DNA of 41,773 nucleotides, from positions 1 to 41,773 of the IMG/VR virus record IMGVR_UViG_3300021792_000002. The stretch is one strand, 5' to 3'. The stretch comes from a virus. The notes beneath the pieces were generated by a model. It made no database searches, was not told where the DNA came from, and saw only the letters and a program-made list of their open reading frames with translations. Below are positions 25,283-33,362 of the stretch, piece by piece. The translations under genes and the position numbers were made by a program. Within the stretch, counting starts at the first letter, position 1. The number at the start of each line of letters is the position of its first letter.

Positions 25283-26806
25283 TTATTTTCCTACAATAGG
25301 TACGTTATTCTTCTTTGCCACTTTTTCTACGAAATTTACAACTGTTTGTGTTACATTACCATCAACAACACCTACCAAATCAATGGCATGTCCGTTAGAT
25401 GTTGCAATCGTATTATGTGGACCTTTCAACTCATACGTTTTTCCGTTTTTTCTCACGTACCAACTTGCATTTGGTTTTTGTTTCTCGATAGCGTAATCAA
25501 ACATCCCAGTCACAAATCTTTCAATCGTTTCCTTATCTGCCTTCTTTAAACGATACCCAGCAACTTCGGTTATACTTTCATTTTTTGGTCTAGTATCCCA
25601 TGTTACCTTTAACCAATTTTTAGTTGCCGCCTTACGTCTGTGTTTTGACGACCATGGATCTACCTCGTACCAATTATTCTTGAAATCTTCAAAATCCTTT
25701 GATTTCTTTAGTACGGCATTTATTTCAGATGTTGTAAATCTCTCATCAAGTGATTCTTTTTTAGATTTACTGTTCCAAATAGTCTCTAAATATTTAATAC
25801 CCTCTTTGTTTTTTGGGAAATCAGAATATTCATCGAAAAATGCCTTAACGAATGATTTGAAATTCTTAGATTCGTTGGCCAATGTGTCAATATCAGATGA
25901 AACACTTTCGTTTATACTTTCATTCACGATTTTTCCTTTAGGATATTTAACACTTTGTTTAACAGTCATATTGGCATCCCTAACATGTACATTCAATGAA
26001 AGTGATTTTAATGATTTATCATTATATCTATGTCTTACCACACTTACACGAGTTGCCATAATAACATCATCAACCGGTCTTTTGTAAAACTTAGAAAGTG
26101 CTATAATAGTTTTGTTTTTTCTCAACTTATTATAAAACTCTTGTTCTGCCTGTCCAATTGGAGTTTTTATCCATTCCTTATTCTTAGTATATGGTATATC
26201 AGTTTCCTCTTTCAAACTATCAAAACGAAAATCCCCTTTTGCCATTCCCTCTATTGATCTAACTCCTAACAAACCTCGTTTAGATTTAGGTACTTTGAAA
26301 AGTTTGATTGCCTTTTGTTTTGCATCGTATAAATCCTTACCATCTATTTCTACTTTTTTATCATTATAAAAAGCAAGATATTTGTGTTCGTTTACACTCT
26401 CATTCTTCTTATGTTTCTCCCATGATTTTTTAACACCATCGAAAAACTCTTTCTTTTCTTCATCACTCATATCAGTAATTTTCTTACCCGCCTTTACAAG
26501 TTGCATTTTAAAGAAATCCTGATATTCCGAATCTTCTAGTAAGTCGTCTGTCATTTCGTTAATTGATTCTGAAATTTTTAATTTTGATTTGATTTTTTTG
26601 ATAACAACATTTACCGATTGATTTCCATTCATTGTAAGTATTTTCTTACCGTTACGGAATATGTCATTTTCAAATTTATTCTTTGGATTTTTCTTAATTA
26701 CCCAAATTCCTTTTAATTTCTTTAGTTCCTCATCCAATGCTATTTCATAAACAGCAGGTAATGATGATTGTGGCCAAATTGTGCCTTCATTTACCGATTT
26801 ACCCAT
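25283..26806 (-). CDS. Prohead-region multi-segment protein with repeated ES(I/V/L)xE linkers
   Basis: A 507-residue protein, not recognised as one family. It is divided by a recurring linker: VNE7-G, ISE80-S/INE84-M, VNE140-H, INE300-S, LDE355-R, ITE414-V, typically in the form NES(I/V/L)xE. These fit the prohead-protease consensus. Between linkers are small domains: residues 85-140 (a helical SDEEKKEFFDGVKKSWEKH segment), 141-200 (YLAFYNDKKVEIDGKD), two copies of an approximately 50-residue repeat (302-350 and 358-409, each ending near W and K/R before the next linker) and a C-terminal domain with SWYVRKNGKTYEL. It replaces the T4 gp67/gp68 core genes by position. Inferred role: an internal head or scaffold polyprotein cut during maturation. 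Confidence 0.65.
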   Translation of the reverse strand: MGKSVNEGTIWPQSSLPAVYEIALDEELKKLKGIWVIKKNPKNKFENDIFRNGKKILTMNGNQSVNVVIKKIKSKLKISESINEMTDDLLEDSEYQDFFKMQLVKAGKKITDMSDEEKKEFFDGVKKSWEKHKKNESVNEHKYLAFYNDKKVEIDGKDLYDAKQKAIKLFKVPKSKRGLLGVRSIEGMAKGDFRFDSLKEETDIPYTKNKEWIKTPIGQAEQEFYNKLRKNKTIIALSKFYKRPVDDVIMATRVSVVRHRYNDKSLKSLSLNVHVRDANMTVKQSVKYPKGKIVNESINESVSSDIDTLANESKNFKSFVKAFFDEYSDFPKNKEGIKYLETIWNSKSKKESLDERFTTSEINAVLKKSKDFEDFKNNWYEVDPWSSKHRRKAATKNWLKVTWDTRPKNESITEVAGYRLKKADKETIERFVTGMFDYAIEKQKPNASWYVRKNGKTYELKGPHNTIATSNGHAIDLVGVVDGNVTQTVVNFVEKVAKKNNVPIVGK

Positions 26807-26812
26807 TACTTT

Positions 26813-27241
26813 TTATTTTTCTAGTTCTTGTATTAATTTAGCAATATGAACTACCTTTTCTTTCATGTTGGATATATGTCGATTTGTTCGTTTCCAATAC
26901 GATTCACTATCAATCTCCTTTATAGTTTTTAATCTATTATACCAACCAAGAAATTTTTCAATCTCATTAAGTTTGTATTTCATATCTTTCAAACCAAGTG
27001 CCATTTTCTTATGATCACTCATAGTTTCGTCATTCTTGATTTGTAACCAACGGTTCTCTTGTAGTTCTGTATAACCTAAACTTCTTGTCATTTTTTTCAT
27101 ACGGTCCTTTTCTTTTTTAGTACCACGTGAAAATGCATTTGGAGTTAAGTAACCATCAATATTACCGGTTGTGGTTGCCTCATCCAAATCAGTGAAATTC
27201 ATTAATTCCTTGAAAATATCTTCAATATTATTCTTTTTCAT
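26813..27241 (-). CDS. Conserved prohead-region protein
   Basis: A 142-residue protein. The N-terminus contains FTDLDE21-ATTTGNIDGYLTPNAF. TGxIxGYxTPxAF is a motif seen in head-region genes of T4-like phages of marine and Bacteroidota hosts, and LDE-ATTTG closely matches the predicted capsid cleavage site LDE-ATSTG. The remainder is helical (KLNEIEKFLGWYNRLK). It overlaps the upstream gene by 14 nt. Probably an internal or core head protein trimmed by the protease; the molecular role is not known to me. Confidence 0.65.
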   Translation of the reverse strand: MKKNNIEDIFKELMNFTDLDEATTTGNIDGYLTPNAFSRGTKKEKDRMKKMTRSLGYTELQENRWLQIKNDETMSDHKKMALGLKDMKYKLNEIEKFLGWYNRLKTIKEIDSESYWKRTNRHISNMKEKVVHIAKLIQELEK

Positions 27242-28112
27242 TTTTTACAGATTTTAATTCTTTTACAAGTTCATGTGATAACATTAATGCAGACACATGT
27301 TCATCAGTTATCTTTCTACCAAGTTTTTGTTTTTTCAAAATATTGATAGTTTCCGATAATTTGATTTTTGTCACAACATCCGTAATCGAATTGTGCAACT
27401 CCGTAAGGTCGGTAACGATTGATTTTAATGTGGTTTTGTAGAAATTTCTGAATTTTGATGTATTGTTTACATCGGCGATGTACTCCTTTAACAGTGTTTT
27501 TTGGAATTTATCCAATCCATCGTATTTTTTGTTGAAATTTTCTACTAGTATCTTATACGTTAATAATCTAATATCTTTTTCCTCGTTTTTGTAGGCTTCC
27601 ACGATTGGATCCACCGATTGCGTAGGTTTACTAGATGATTTAGATGTAATATGTTCTATTATAGTATATTTACTATCAAATACATCCTTTACAGCCGAAA
27701 CATTTTCACGGGTACCCTCAAATAATTTATGAATTGAAGCTAAAACTTTATAATTATTTACCGGACTCGAAAGAAATTGATTGATGTCAAAATTCTCCTT
27801 AATTGCCTTCACCAAATTATATTTTTCACGGGACAACTTTCTCTCATCCAATTTAGACCTCATTTTGAGAACCGCTTCGATGAATTTTTCAGTTTTCTCC
27901 TCTGAATTATATTTTTCAGATAATAGTAAATTATATAGTTTTAATTCTTTTGCAAGTTGAGTTTTCCCACTGAAAAATTCCTTTACAATTGATTTACCAA
28001 CCTCGTTGGGATCGTTGTTCAATATCTCCATGGTAATTTGTCGGGTCAATAACTCGAACAAAAATCCTGTATTCTTATACTTGGAATGTTTGATTGATTT
28101 GCGTTTTGCCAT
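27228..28112 (-). CDS. Conserved prohead-region protein (portal-protease interval)
   Basis: A 294-residue, helical, lysine-rich protein. The start MAKRKSIKHSKYKNTGFLFELLTRQITMEIL resembles conserved genes next to the portal gene in T4-like phages outside the enterobacterial group. I recall no function for them. A KLFE-G site lies near residue 132. A candidate late promoter is 30 nt upstream, although the portal gene ends only 58 nt away. By position it may be part of the prohead core. Confidence 0.65.
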   Translation of the reverse strand: MAKRKSIKHSKYKNTGFLFELLTRQITMEILNNDPNEVGKSIVKEFFSGKTQLAKELKLYNLLLSEKYNSEEKTEKFIEAVLKMRSKLDERKLSREKYNLVKAIKENFDINQFLSSPVNNYKVLASIHKLFEGTRENVSAVKDVFDSKYTIIEHITSKSSSKPTQSVDPIVEAYKNEEKDIRLLTYKILVENFNKKYDGLDKFQKTLLKEYIADVNNTSKFRNFYKTTLKSIVTDLTELHNSITDVVTKIKLSETINILKKQKLGRKITDEHVSALMLSHELVKELKSVKNEKE

Positions 28113-28142
28113 TTTATCTCTTATTATACGTATAATACTGTT

Positions 28143-28152
28143 TATAAATATA
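28143..28152 (-). promoter_or_regulatory. Candidate phage late promoter
   Basis: Minus strand TATATTTATA, 30 nt before the 294-residue gene, in the short gap after the portal gene. Confidence 0.45.
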
Positions 28153-28170
28153 AATTATATTTTTTTAAAG

Positions 28171-29916
28171 TTAAATTTCCTCATCAATGATATTTGTATC
28201 ATCCAACATTGTCTTACGTTCTTTCAACATTTGAAGTTTTTCGGCCATTCCCGCTAAATATTTGGATGCCATTGCTTCGGTTGTTCTATTTTTTAAAACA
28301 TTTGTTCTTTCTTTATCACCAAGTGGGTCTCTACCAAACGCATTATCATCAGTACCGTAATTTCCAGGCTCTTTTGGTCTACCACCCTTGTCCTTTGATC
28401 CACCACTCAATTCGGATCTGATTTGGGCGATTGATTGTTCAATATCATCCGGATCATCTTGTTTTGCTGGATCCTCTCCCTCTTGTTCGATTTGTTCGTA
28501 TCTCCATTTATCTTGTAAATCCAAAATAACCTTAGCTCTCTCAACTTTTTGGTCTCCCTCGGCGAAATTAAACACGTTCTCATAAATCCAATCTTTAGAT
28601 AACATATTTAACTCTTGCATATCACGTGCAAGTGAAACTTTTTCTGACCAAAGATTGATTTTCTCTTGTTCGTATATCGTCGATGGATTTACTAACGAAA
28701 TTTCAAAGTTTGTCATTTCAGCATCAGTAATCCCCTTTGAATATAAATGTATGATTGCGATTTTAGATAATTCCGAAACAACTGTTCTCTGAATACGTTC
28801 AATTGTTCTTGCAAATCTCACATCCTCGGCGGCAAGTGTAGCCTTACCGTTTACATTCTCTTCATACCCCAAATATGCTCTTGGAATTTTTAATGCCGCG
28901 AATAATTTGTTCTTTAGGTAATCAATATCCTCGATTGCAGTATATTCTAATCCTCCAATACTCTCAATAGATGTACCACTATCAGAACCACGAACCGGTA
29001 GGTAGAAATCCTCTGTTATATTCTGCATATTGTACTTTAGGTTGTAATCACCCGTACTCCTATTAACAAATGGTACTTTCTTCATTTTGTTAATAATTTT
29101 CTCCATATAGTTATCAACTTCGGTAGGTTTAATGTTACCAATATCAATTTTGAACACTCGTTTTTCAGGTGCTCTCATAATACGGTGAATTAACATCGCA
29201 TCTTCCATTAACGAAAGTTGTTTCCAAAGTCTACGTGCGTTTTCAATCATTGATTTACCATATGGTAACCAATTGGTGTCTGAAAGTAATCTAAAATGGG
29301 CTATTTCATAATTTTCGTATGTATGTTTACCGTTTGGATCATCCTCGATTTTAAATCTTACCAAATTTGGATTTTCAGGTGATATTTCCTCAATACGTTC
29401 CGTGCTATAAACTGAATGTGGTGTCACATTAATAATTCCACCACCGTTTTCGGAAATTTCTAATCCTAAGAAGAAATCACCATACTTACACATGTTACGT
29501 ACCCACGGCCATAAATTAAATTCAATGTTTAACACATCGTAAAATAAATTTACCAAATGTTCTTGAACTTCTTGGTTATCCGAACGTATGGTTAGTATAT
29601 CACCATACTCATTCTTCAACGTACTTTCATCGGCATATATGTCGAGTGCAGAAGCAATTATAGGATCATTATCCATTGCATCAAAATCACGAAAAACCTC
29701 TATCCGAACTTGTTGGTAGGCCATTGATTGTTGTCCACCAATTTGCTGGTAATTTGTTTTTCGTAATTTTAAATATCTATCCCGTAATGATGAAAGATTT
29801 GTTTGTTGTCTTTCATCCGTATCAAACACATCAAGATTACCGTCTTTATCCACCGTAACAATTGAATGTTGGTTGAAAAGTTTTTTTAATCGTGTGAAAA
29901 ATATTGAATCTGCCAT
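28171..29916 (-). CDS. gp20: Portal protein, gp20-like
   Basis: A 581-residue protein, near T4 gp20 (524). Typical portal segments are YQQVRIEVFRDFDAMDNDP, IIASALDIYADEST, WPWVRNMCKYGDFFLGLEI, the NTNWLPYGKS-like SDTNWLPYGKSMIENARRLW, LMEDAMLIHRIMRAPEKRVF, FLPVRG-like FYLPVRGSDSGTSIESIGG, and LKIPRAYLGYEENVNGKATL. The portal forms the dodecameric vertex through which terminase packs DNA and to which the gp13/gp14 neck attaches. The C-terminal 90 residues are hydrophilic (GGSKDKGGRPKEPG) and may be flexible. A candidate late promoter lies 38 nt upstream. Confidence 0.95.
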   Translation of the reverse strand: MADSIFFTRLKKLFNQHSIVTVDKDGNLDVFDTDERQQTNLSSLRDRYLKLRKTNYQQIGGQQSMAYQQVRIEVFRDFDAMDNDPIIASALDIYADESTLKNEYGDILTIRSDNQEVQEHLVNLFYDVLNIEFNLWPWVRNMCKYGDFFLGLEISENGGGIINVTPHSVYSTERIEEISPENPNLVRFKIEDDPNGKHTYENYEIAHFRLLSDTNWLPYGKSMIENARRLWKQLSLMEDAMLIHRIMRAPEKRVFKIDIGNIKPTEVDNYMEKIINKMKKVPFVNRSTGDYNLKYNMQNITEDFYLPVRGSDSGTSIESIGGLEYTAIEDIDYLKNKLFAALKIPRAYLGYEENVNGKATLAAEDVRFARTIERIQRTVVSELSKIAIIHLYSKGITDAEMTNFEISLVNPSTIYEQEKINLWSEKVSLARDMQELNMLSKDWIYENVFNFAEGDQKVERAKVILDLQDKWRYEQIEQEGEDPAKQDDPDDIEQSIAQIRSELSGGSKDKGGRPKEPGNYGTDDNAFGRDPLGDKERTNVLKNRTTEAMASKYLAGMAEKLQMLKERKTMLDDTNIIDEEI

Positions 29917-29954
29917 TTTATTTATTTTTATTCATCGTAACCTAATTTCATAAG

Positions 29955-29964
29955 TATAAATATT
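29955..29964 (-). promoter_or_regulatory. Candidate phage late promoter (portal)
   Basis: Minus strand AATATTTATA, 38 nt before the portal start, in the gap after the terminase C-terminal gene. Confidence 0.5.
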
Positions 29965-29984
29965 ATAATATAAAATATTAACGA

Positions 29985-31166
29985 TTATTTGACCAACCAA
30001 GAAATATCCTCATCTCGACCATTTACATCCATAGACCATGGATTATCAGAATGAACCGAATTTCCACCGAAAACGGCAGTGCTTGAATGTTGTGTAATTG
30101 CATTCAACGATGATTGTGTTAAATCAAGTTGTTCATTTATTAATCGTAATGATGTATCACGTACCCATAATCCGATTGCTAACGACATTACCAAATCATC
30201 ATTGTACCCTTTCATTGCTTCCGGTCGGTTGTTTATGTACACAAATACAAACAATTCATCCAATGTCCTACTACTACGGATTATCAAAGTATTCTCACGT
30301 ATATTCATTTCCAACTTTGAAATGATCAACGGACGAGTTTTTGATGTAGTGGAAAATCCAGGTTTCATGTTCTTTTCCTGTGAATAATATTTGTTCGTCA
30401 TTTGTCGAAGTGTGTCCACATATTTCAAATCCGAACTCATATAAAATAAATTGGAATATTCCCTATCAATTATTTGTTGGATAACTGCCCAACCGATATT
30501 TGCGTTCTCCACAACTAGAAGTGCGTTGTTATATTCAGTTGCTAATGCCACGAGAAAATTACCGTACTCCTTTGTTCCAATTTTACCACGATATTCGGCC
30601 ACCTGAACCATACTCGAAACTTCAATTACATGACATGCCGAGTAATCCTTTCCATCACCACGAGCAACGTCGGCAGAAACTATATACTGTTTTGTGTAAT
30701 CCGGATATTCCCATTTCCAAAGATTACCATCAAAACCGGTCTTTTCCAATGGTTCTTGAACGAATGTTTCTTTATAAAATGTCAATATTTCAGAATCAAC
30801 AACGGTTTCTCCTGAACTGACGAATGAAACATCACAATTATGTGTAATTAAATTATTATCCGTTATAAATAAATTACCGTTACCAACACCAATAACATCA
30901 TATAAATCAACGTCGGTTTTGTGGTATGTAATATCATTGATAACAATAACTTCACCATTTGATGTGTCCAATTGGTCAAAAATCTCCAATGAATGTGCAA
31001 CTTTCTCATTTCCGTTTACTATCCACACATGATTGAGTGAACAAACGACCTCGGAATCATTCGACAGATATAGTTTCAAATATTCATGTTTTTTAATTTT
31101 CCGAATACCATCGAATTTTTGAAACCCGTTAGGTGTTAATATTTCTATATTTTTTTGGTTTTTCAT
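29985..31166 (-). CDS. terL-C: Large terminase C-terminal part: C-intein plus nuclease domain
   Basis: A 393-residue protein. Residues 1-110 are a C-intein: block B-like VVCSLNHVWIV, then LYDVIGVGNGNLFI and the terminal NNLITHN followed by Cys111, the canonical splice junction. Residues 111-393 are the terminase RNase H-fold nuclease: CDVSFVSSGETVVD at the linker, VSADVARGDGKDY (Asp166), LLVVENANIGW (Glu220) and GYNDDLVMSLAIGLW (Asp323/Asp324), equivalent to the T4 gp17 catalytic acids. Protein trans-splicing with the upstream product would give a terminase of about 524 residues. Alone this protein lacks the packaging ATPase. It starts 3 nt after the stop of the N-terminal gene and in the same frame. 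Confidence 0.93.
   Translation of the reverse strand: MKNQKNIEILTPNGFQKFDGIRKIKKHEYLKLYLSNDSEVVCSLNHVWIVNGNEKVAHSLEIFDQLDTSNGEVIVINDITYHKTDVDLYDVIGVGNGNLFITDNNLITHNCDVSFVSSGETVVDSEILTFYKETFVQEPLEKTGFDGNLWKWEYPDYTKQYIVSADVARGDGKDYSACHVIEVSSMVQVAEYRGKIGTKEYGNFLVALATEYNNALLVVENANIGWAVIQQIIDREYSNLFYMSSDLKYVDTLRQMTNKYYSQEKNMKPGFSTTSKTRPLIISKLEMNIRENTLIIRSSRTLDELFVFVYINNRPEAMKGYNDDLVMSLAIGLWVRDTSLRLINEQLDLTQSSLNAITQHSSTAVFGGNSVHSDNPWSMDVNGRDEDISWLVK
30837..31166 (-). other. C-intein (110 residues) of split TerL intein
   Basis: From Met1 to Asn110 of the downstream gene, ending HN with Cys as the first extein residue. The segment IEILTPNGFQKFDGI resembles the start of the C-part of AceL-TerL, an atypically split intein with a very short N-part known from metagenomic terminase genes (from memory). 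Confidence 0.9.
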
Positions 31167-31169
31167 ATT

Positions 31170-31979
31170 TTACATCAAATTATACAATTCTTCCAACGTA
31201 ATTTCCGATATATCACCATCATTACGAATAGTTACCTTATGGTCACCACCTAAACATTCTTGAGCCGCCCCCTTTGGTCCCAATAGTCGTTCTTGTTCGT
31301 CTCTCCATGCCTGATCTCTTTCAGGGTGTACACTCCAATGGAGTTTTATAGTATTAAATCCATTACTAGATGCATTTACCCAAGTCTTATGAAAGAAATT
31401 TCCCACACCATTTGGAGTTGAAAGTATGATTGCAGATCCACCGGTAGATAAGGTAGATTGGGCAGAAACCCATATTTCCTCAATCTCATTAATGAATGCC
31501 GCCTCATCAAATACCAATAACGATAATGCTTCCGAACGACCGGCATCCCCACTAGAAGATGTTGCTTTTATTTGAGAACCGTTTTTATAACGAAGTGAAA
31601 GTTTGTTGTCCTCAACGGTAGGTTGTTTTAACCATGATGGTAAATATTGGTTCATGGTACGTACTTTCGTTACCAAGTTTTTTGCCACCTCTTGTTTGGT
31701 TGCAATTACCAATACATTATAATCTTCTGTAAATATCATTCTCCATAAAGAATAACCGGCAACCAAAGTTGATATACCGGTTTGTCTTGATTTCAATACA
31801 ATATTATACCTGTTATCTTTAAATTCTGTTAAAGTTTCTTCCTGAAATGGAAATAGTTCAAATGGAATTTTTCCACGAACGGGATGTTGAATCATACAAT
31901 ATTTCTTCATGAAATGTATTGGATCCTTTGAACATCTTACATATTCCTTTTTTATTATATCTCGAATTGAAACTGCCAT
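31170..31979 (-). CDS. terL-N: Large terminase N-terminal part: ATPase domain plus short N-intein
   Basis: A 269-residue protein. Residues 1-241 are the packaging ATPase: FPFQEETL, Walker A-type LKSRQTGIST (62-71), Walker B LLVFDEAAF (Asp158, Glu159) and the coupling motif LSTPNG. Residues 242-269 (CLGGDHKVTI, then 18 more residues) are an N-intein beginning with the catalytic Cys242, and then the gene stops. The break falls after GAAQE, at the ATPase-nuclease linker, where other terminases continue with a segment like the CDVSF that begins the C-extein. The product needs the downstream gene for nuclease function. It lies 4 nt after the 216-residue membrane-protein gene. Confidence 0.93.
   Translation of the reverse strand: MAVSIRDIIKKEYVRCSKDPIHFMKKYCMIQHPVRGKIPFELFPFQEETLTEFKDNRYNIVLKSRQTGISTLVAGYSLWRMIFTEDYNVLVIATKQEVAKNLVTKVRTMNQYLPSWLKQPTVEDNKLSLRYKNGSQIKATSSSGDAGRSEALSLLVFDEAAFINEIEEIWVSAQSTLSTGGSAIILSTPNGVGNFFHKTWVNASSNGFNTIKLHWSVHPERDQAWRDEQERLLGPKGAAQECLGGDHKVTIRNDGDISEITLEELYNLM
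31173..31256 (-). other. N-intein (28 residues) of split TerL intein
   Basis: Cys242 to Met269 of the upstream gene. CLGGDHKV matches intein block A (CLxGDTxV). At 28 residues it is far shorter than usual N-inteins (about 100) because the break is before block B, as in AceL-TerL type inteins. Confidence 0.9.
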
Positions 31980-31983
31980 ATTG

Positions 31984-32634
31984 TTAAAATTTTAATCTCC
32001 AAAGAATAGTTCCTTGAATGAATGGTTGTATACCCGAAACACCATTATCACTATATGTGGATGCCCCAATACCGATACCGTAAATCCTATCTTTTTTACT
32101 CAACATCATTAAATCAAATGTTCCATGATGAATGAATGTATTTGCATCAAATCCAAGTGTCCCACCAATGTAAAACTTATTAATAGGTTTATTCTTTACA
32201 GTTGTTGTATTGGAAATCATGGGTAATCTATAATCATACGATGTTGTTCTTGAAAGTATTCTGTTAAACTGTAATGTATCGTGTACCGTGAATGATCCAA
32301 TCGAATCAATTGGATATGTTTCATGGTACACAACTTTAGAATAGTAATTTTGTATAATTTTAGCCGTATCTACATCTTGTGGAATTTCAACAATTTGTGT
32401 TTTCCACTTCACTACCGTTTCTATCTTTGGTACAAAAACAGTATCACGTGAAACCGTTGTTATATACAAAGTGTCCACGTTGTTCGATAATTCGATATAT
32501 TCCCTACCACCAATTTTTATGTATTTATTGGGGTCAACATCACTATCCGAACGGGTGAATGAAAAATACACCACCATTGCCAGTAAAATTGCTATTATTA
32601 TGTTCTTTAAATTAAACATATTCCTCCACTCCAC
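31984..32634 (-). CDS. Membrane-anchored protein with beta-rich C-terminus
   Basis: A 216-residue protein with an N-terminal membrane or signal segment (IIIAILLAMVVYFSF). The Met at codon 6 (MFNLKN) is a better start since it shortens the 23-nt overlap with the upstream gene. The middle is beta-rich with repeated DTLYI/DTVFV and VHDTLQF phrases. The C-terminus (FYIGGTLGFDA, YGIGIGASTY, GIQPFIQGTILWRLKF) alternates polar and hydrophobic residues and ends in aromatic-lysine-Phe, like the last strand of an outer-membrane barrel. Similar short proteins occur in Bacteroidota phages. A spanin or envelope role is possible but unproven, and its place inside the terminase operon is unusual. Confidence 0.6.
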   Translation of the reverse strand: MEWRNMFNLKNIIIAILLAMVVYFSFTRSDSDVDPNKYIKIGGREYIELSNNVDTLYITTVSRDTVFVPKIETVVKWKTQIVEIPQDVDTAKIIQNYYSKVVYHETYPIDSIGSFTVHDTLQFNRILSRTTSYDYRLPMISNTTTVKNKPINKFYIGGTLGFDANTFIHHGTFDLMMLSKKDRIYGIGIGASTYSDNGVSGIQPFIQGTILWRLKF

Positions 32635-33268
32635 GTGATTTTAATACTTGATAAACTTTTTCTATATTTATTTCGAGTTCATCAATTTCCTTATACCAAG
32701 TTTCCAACACTTCGGTTATTTCAGCCCGAACTTCATCGACTGGTTGTGGTAGTTCCCATTTTTCAATGGTACCATCATCATTAATGAACTCAAATTCTTG
32801 TTTTAAATCTTTTTTAGCCTGTTCCATTTCCTCAATACGTTTCAATCCATCTTTTAACATGTTTGTCCAAATGATGTATTTTTCATATTCAGCAAAAACA
32901 CCGGCTACACGAATTTTATGCTCTCGTTCAGTCAAACAATTAACACAATAACCACGTTTCTTGATTAATGTTTTGTCAGCCTTTGAATAACCGATTGTTG
33001 TACAGTTTTCGTTCTTACACTGTTCCTCTGTGTTCAGAAATTGTCTGACCTTTTGTAATGTGTTTGAGTTCTTGGATTTCTTAACGATATACCCATCTTT
33101 TTTCTCATACTCATAAAATTCGTCTGACCATTTATCCCCAATTTCACGTTCCTCAACCGACTTTGAATATCCTATTTGTTCATCCTTTTCATACTCTCCT
33201 GTATGAACCATATCCGCCAATTTTCTTCGTGTGCGGTGCATAAATCGTCTTTGAAACTTCTTTGCCAT
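32612..33268 (-). CDS. Hypothetical protein with zinc-ribbon-like cysteines; possible small-terminase position
   Basis: A 218-residue protein. A basic N-terminus (KKFQRRFMHRTRRKL) is followed by CKNENC and CVNC (residues about 84-113), which could bind zinc, then a long charged coiled coil (residues 125-210, KRIEEMEQAKKDLKQEFEF). It is the first gene of the unit leading to terminase, where T4 has gp16, the small terminase. I see no sequence match to gp16, so that role is only suggested by position, basic N-terminus and coiled coil. A candidate late promoter lies 27 nt upstream. Confidence 0.55.
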   Translation of the reverse strand: MAKKFQRRFMHRTRRKLADMVHTGEYEKDEQIGYSKSVEEREIGDKWSDEFYEYEKKDGYIVKKSKNSNTLQKVRQFLNTEEQCKNENCTTIGYSKADKTLIKKRGYCVNCLTEREHKIRVAGVFAEYEKYIIWTNMLKDGLKRIEEMEQAKKDLKQEFEFINDDGTIEKWELPQPVDEVRAEITEVLETWYKEIDELEINIEKVYQVLKSRGVEEYV

Positions 33269-33295
33269 AATCTTTTATATATTTTAAATTATAAA

Positions 33296-33305
33296 TATAA
33301 ATATT
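33296..33305 (-). promoter_or_regulatory. Candidate phage late promoter (terminase unit)
   Basis: Minus strand AATATTTATA, 27 nt before the 218-residue gene, with a second overlapping TATTTATA at 33290-33297. It follows the terminator of the ligase-like gene. Confidence 0.5.
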
Positions 33306-33316
33306 GACAAATAAAA

Positions 33317-33340
33317 AAATCCCATATAAATACGGGATTT
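33317..33340 (-). terminator. Intrinsic terminator after the ligase-like gene
   Basis: On the minus strand AAATCCC, 10-nt loop, GGGATTT and a T tract. Confidence 0.8.
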
Positions 33341-33362
33341 TAGTTTCTAGTGTATGTGTATG

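Noticed and set aside
29985-31979. Terminase break as a simple pseudogene or frameshift.
   Set aside because: Both intein halves have intact end motifs, both extein halves keep their catalytic residues, and the break is before block B as in known split TerL inteins.
33325-33332. Late-type TATTTATA in the terminator loop after the ligase-like gene.
   Set aside because: It lies inside a hairpin loop and two better-placed copies follow at 33290-33305.
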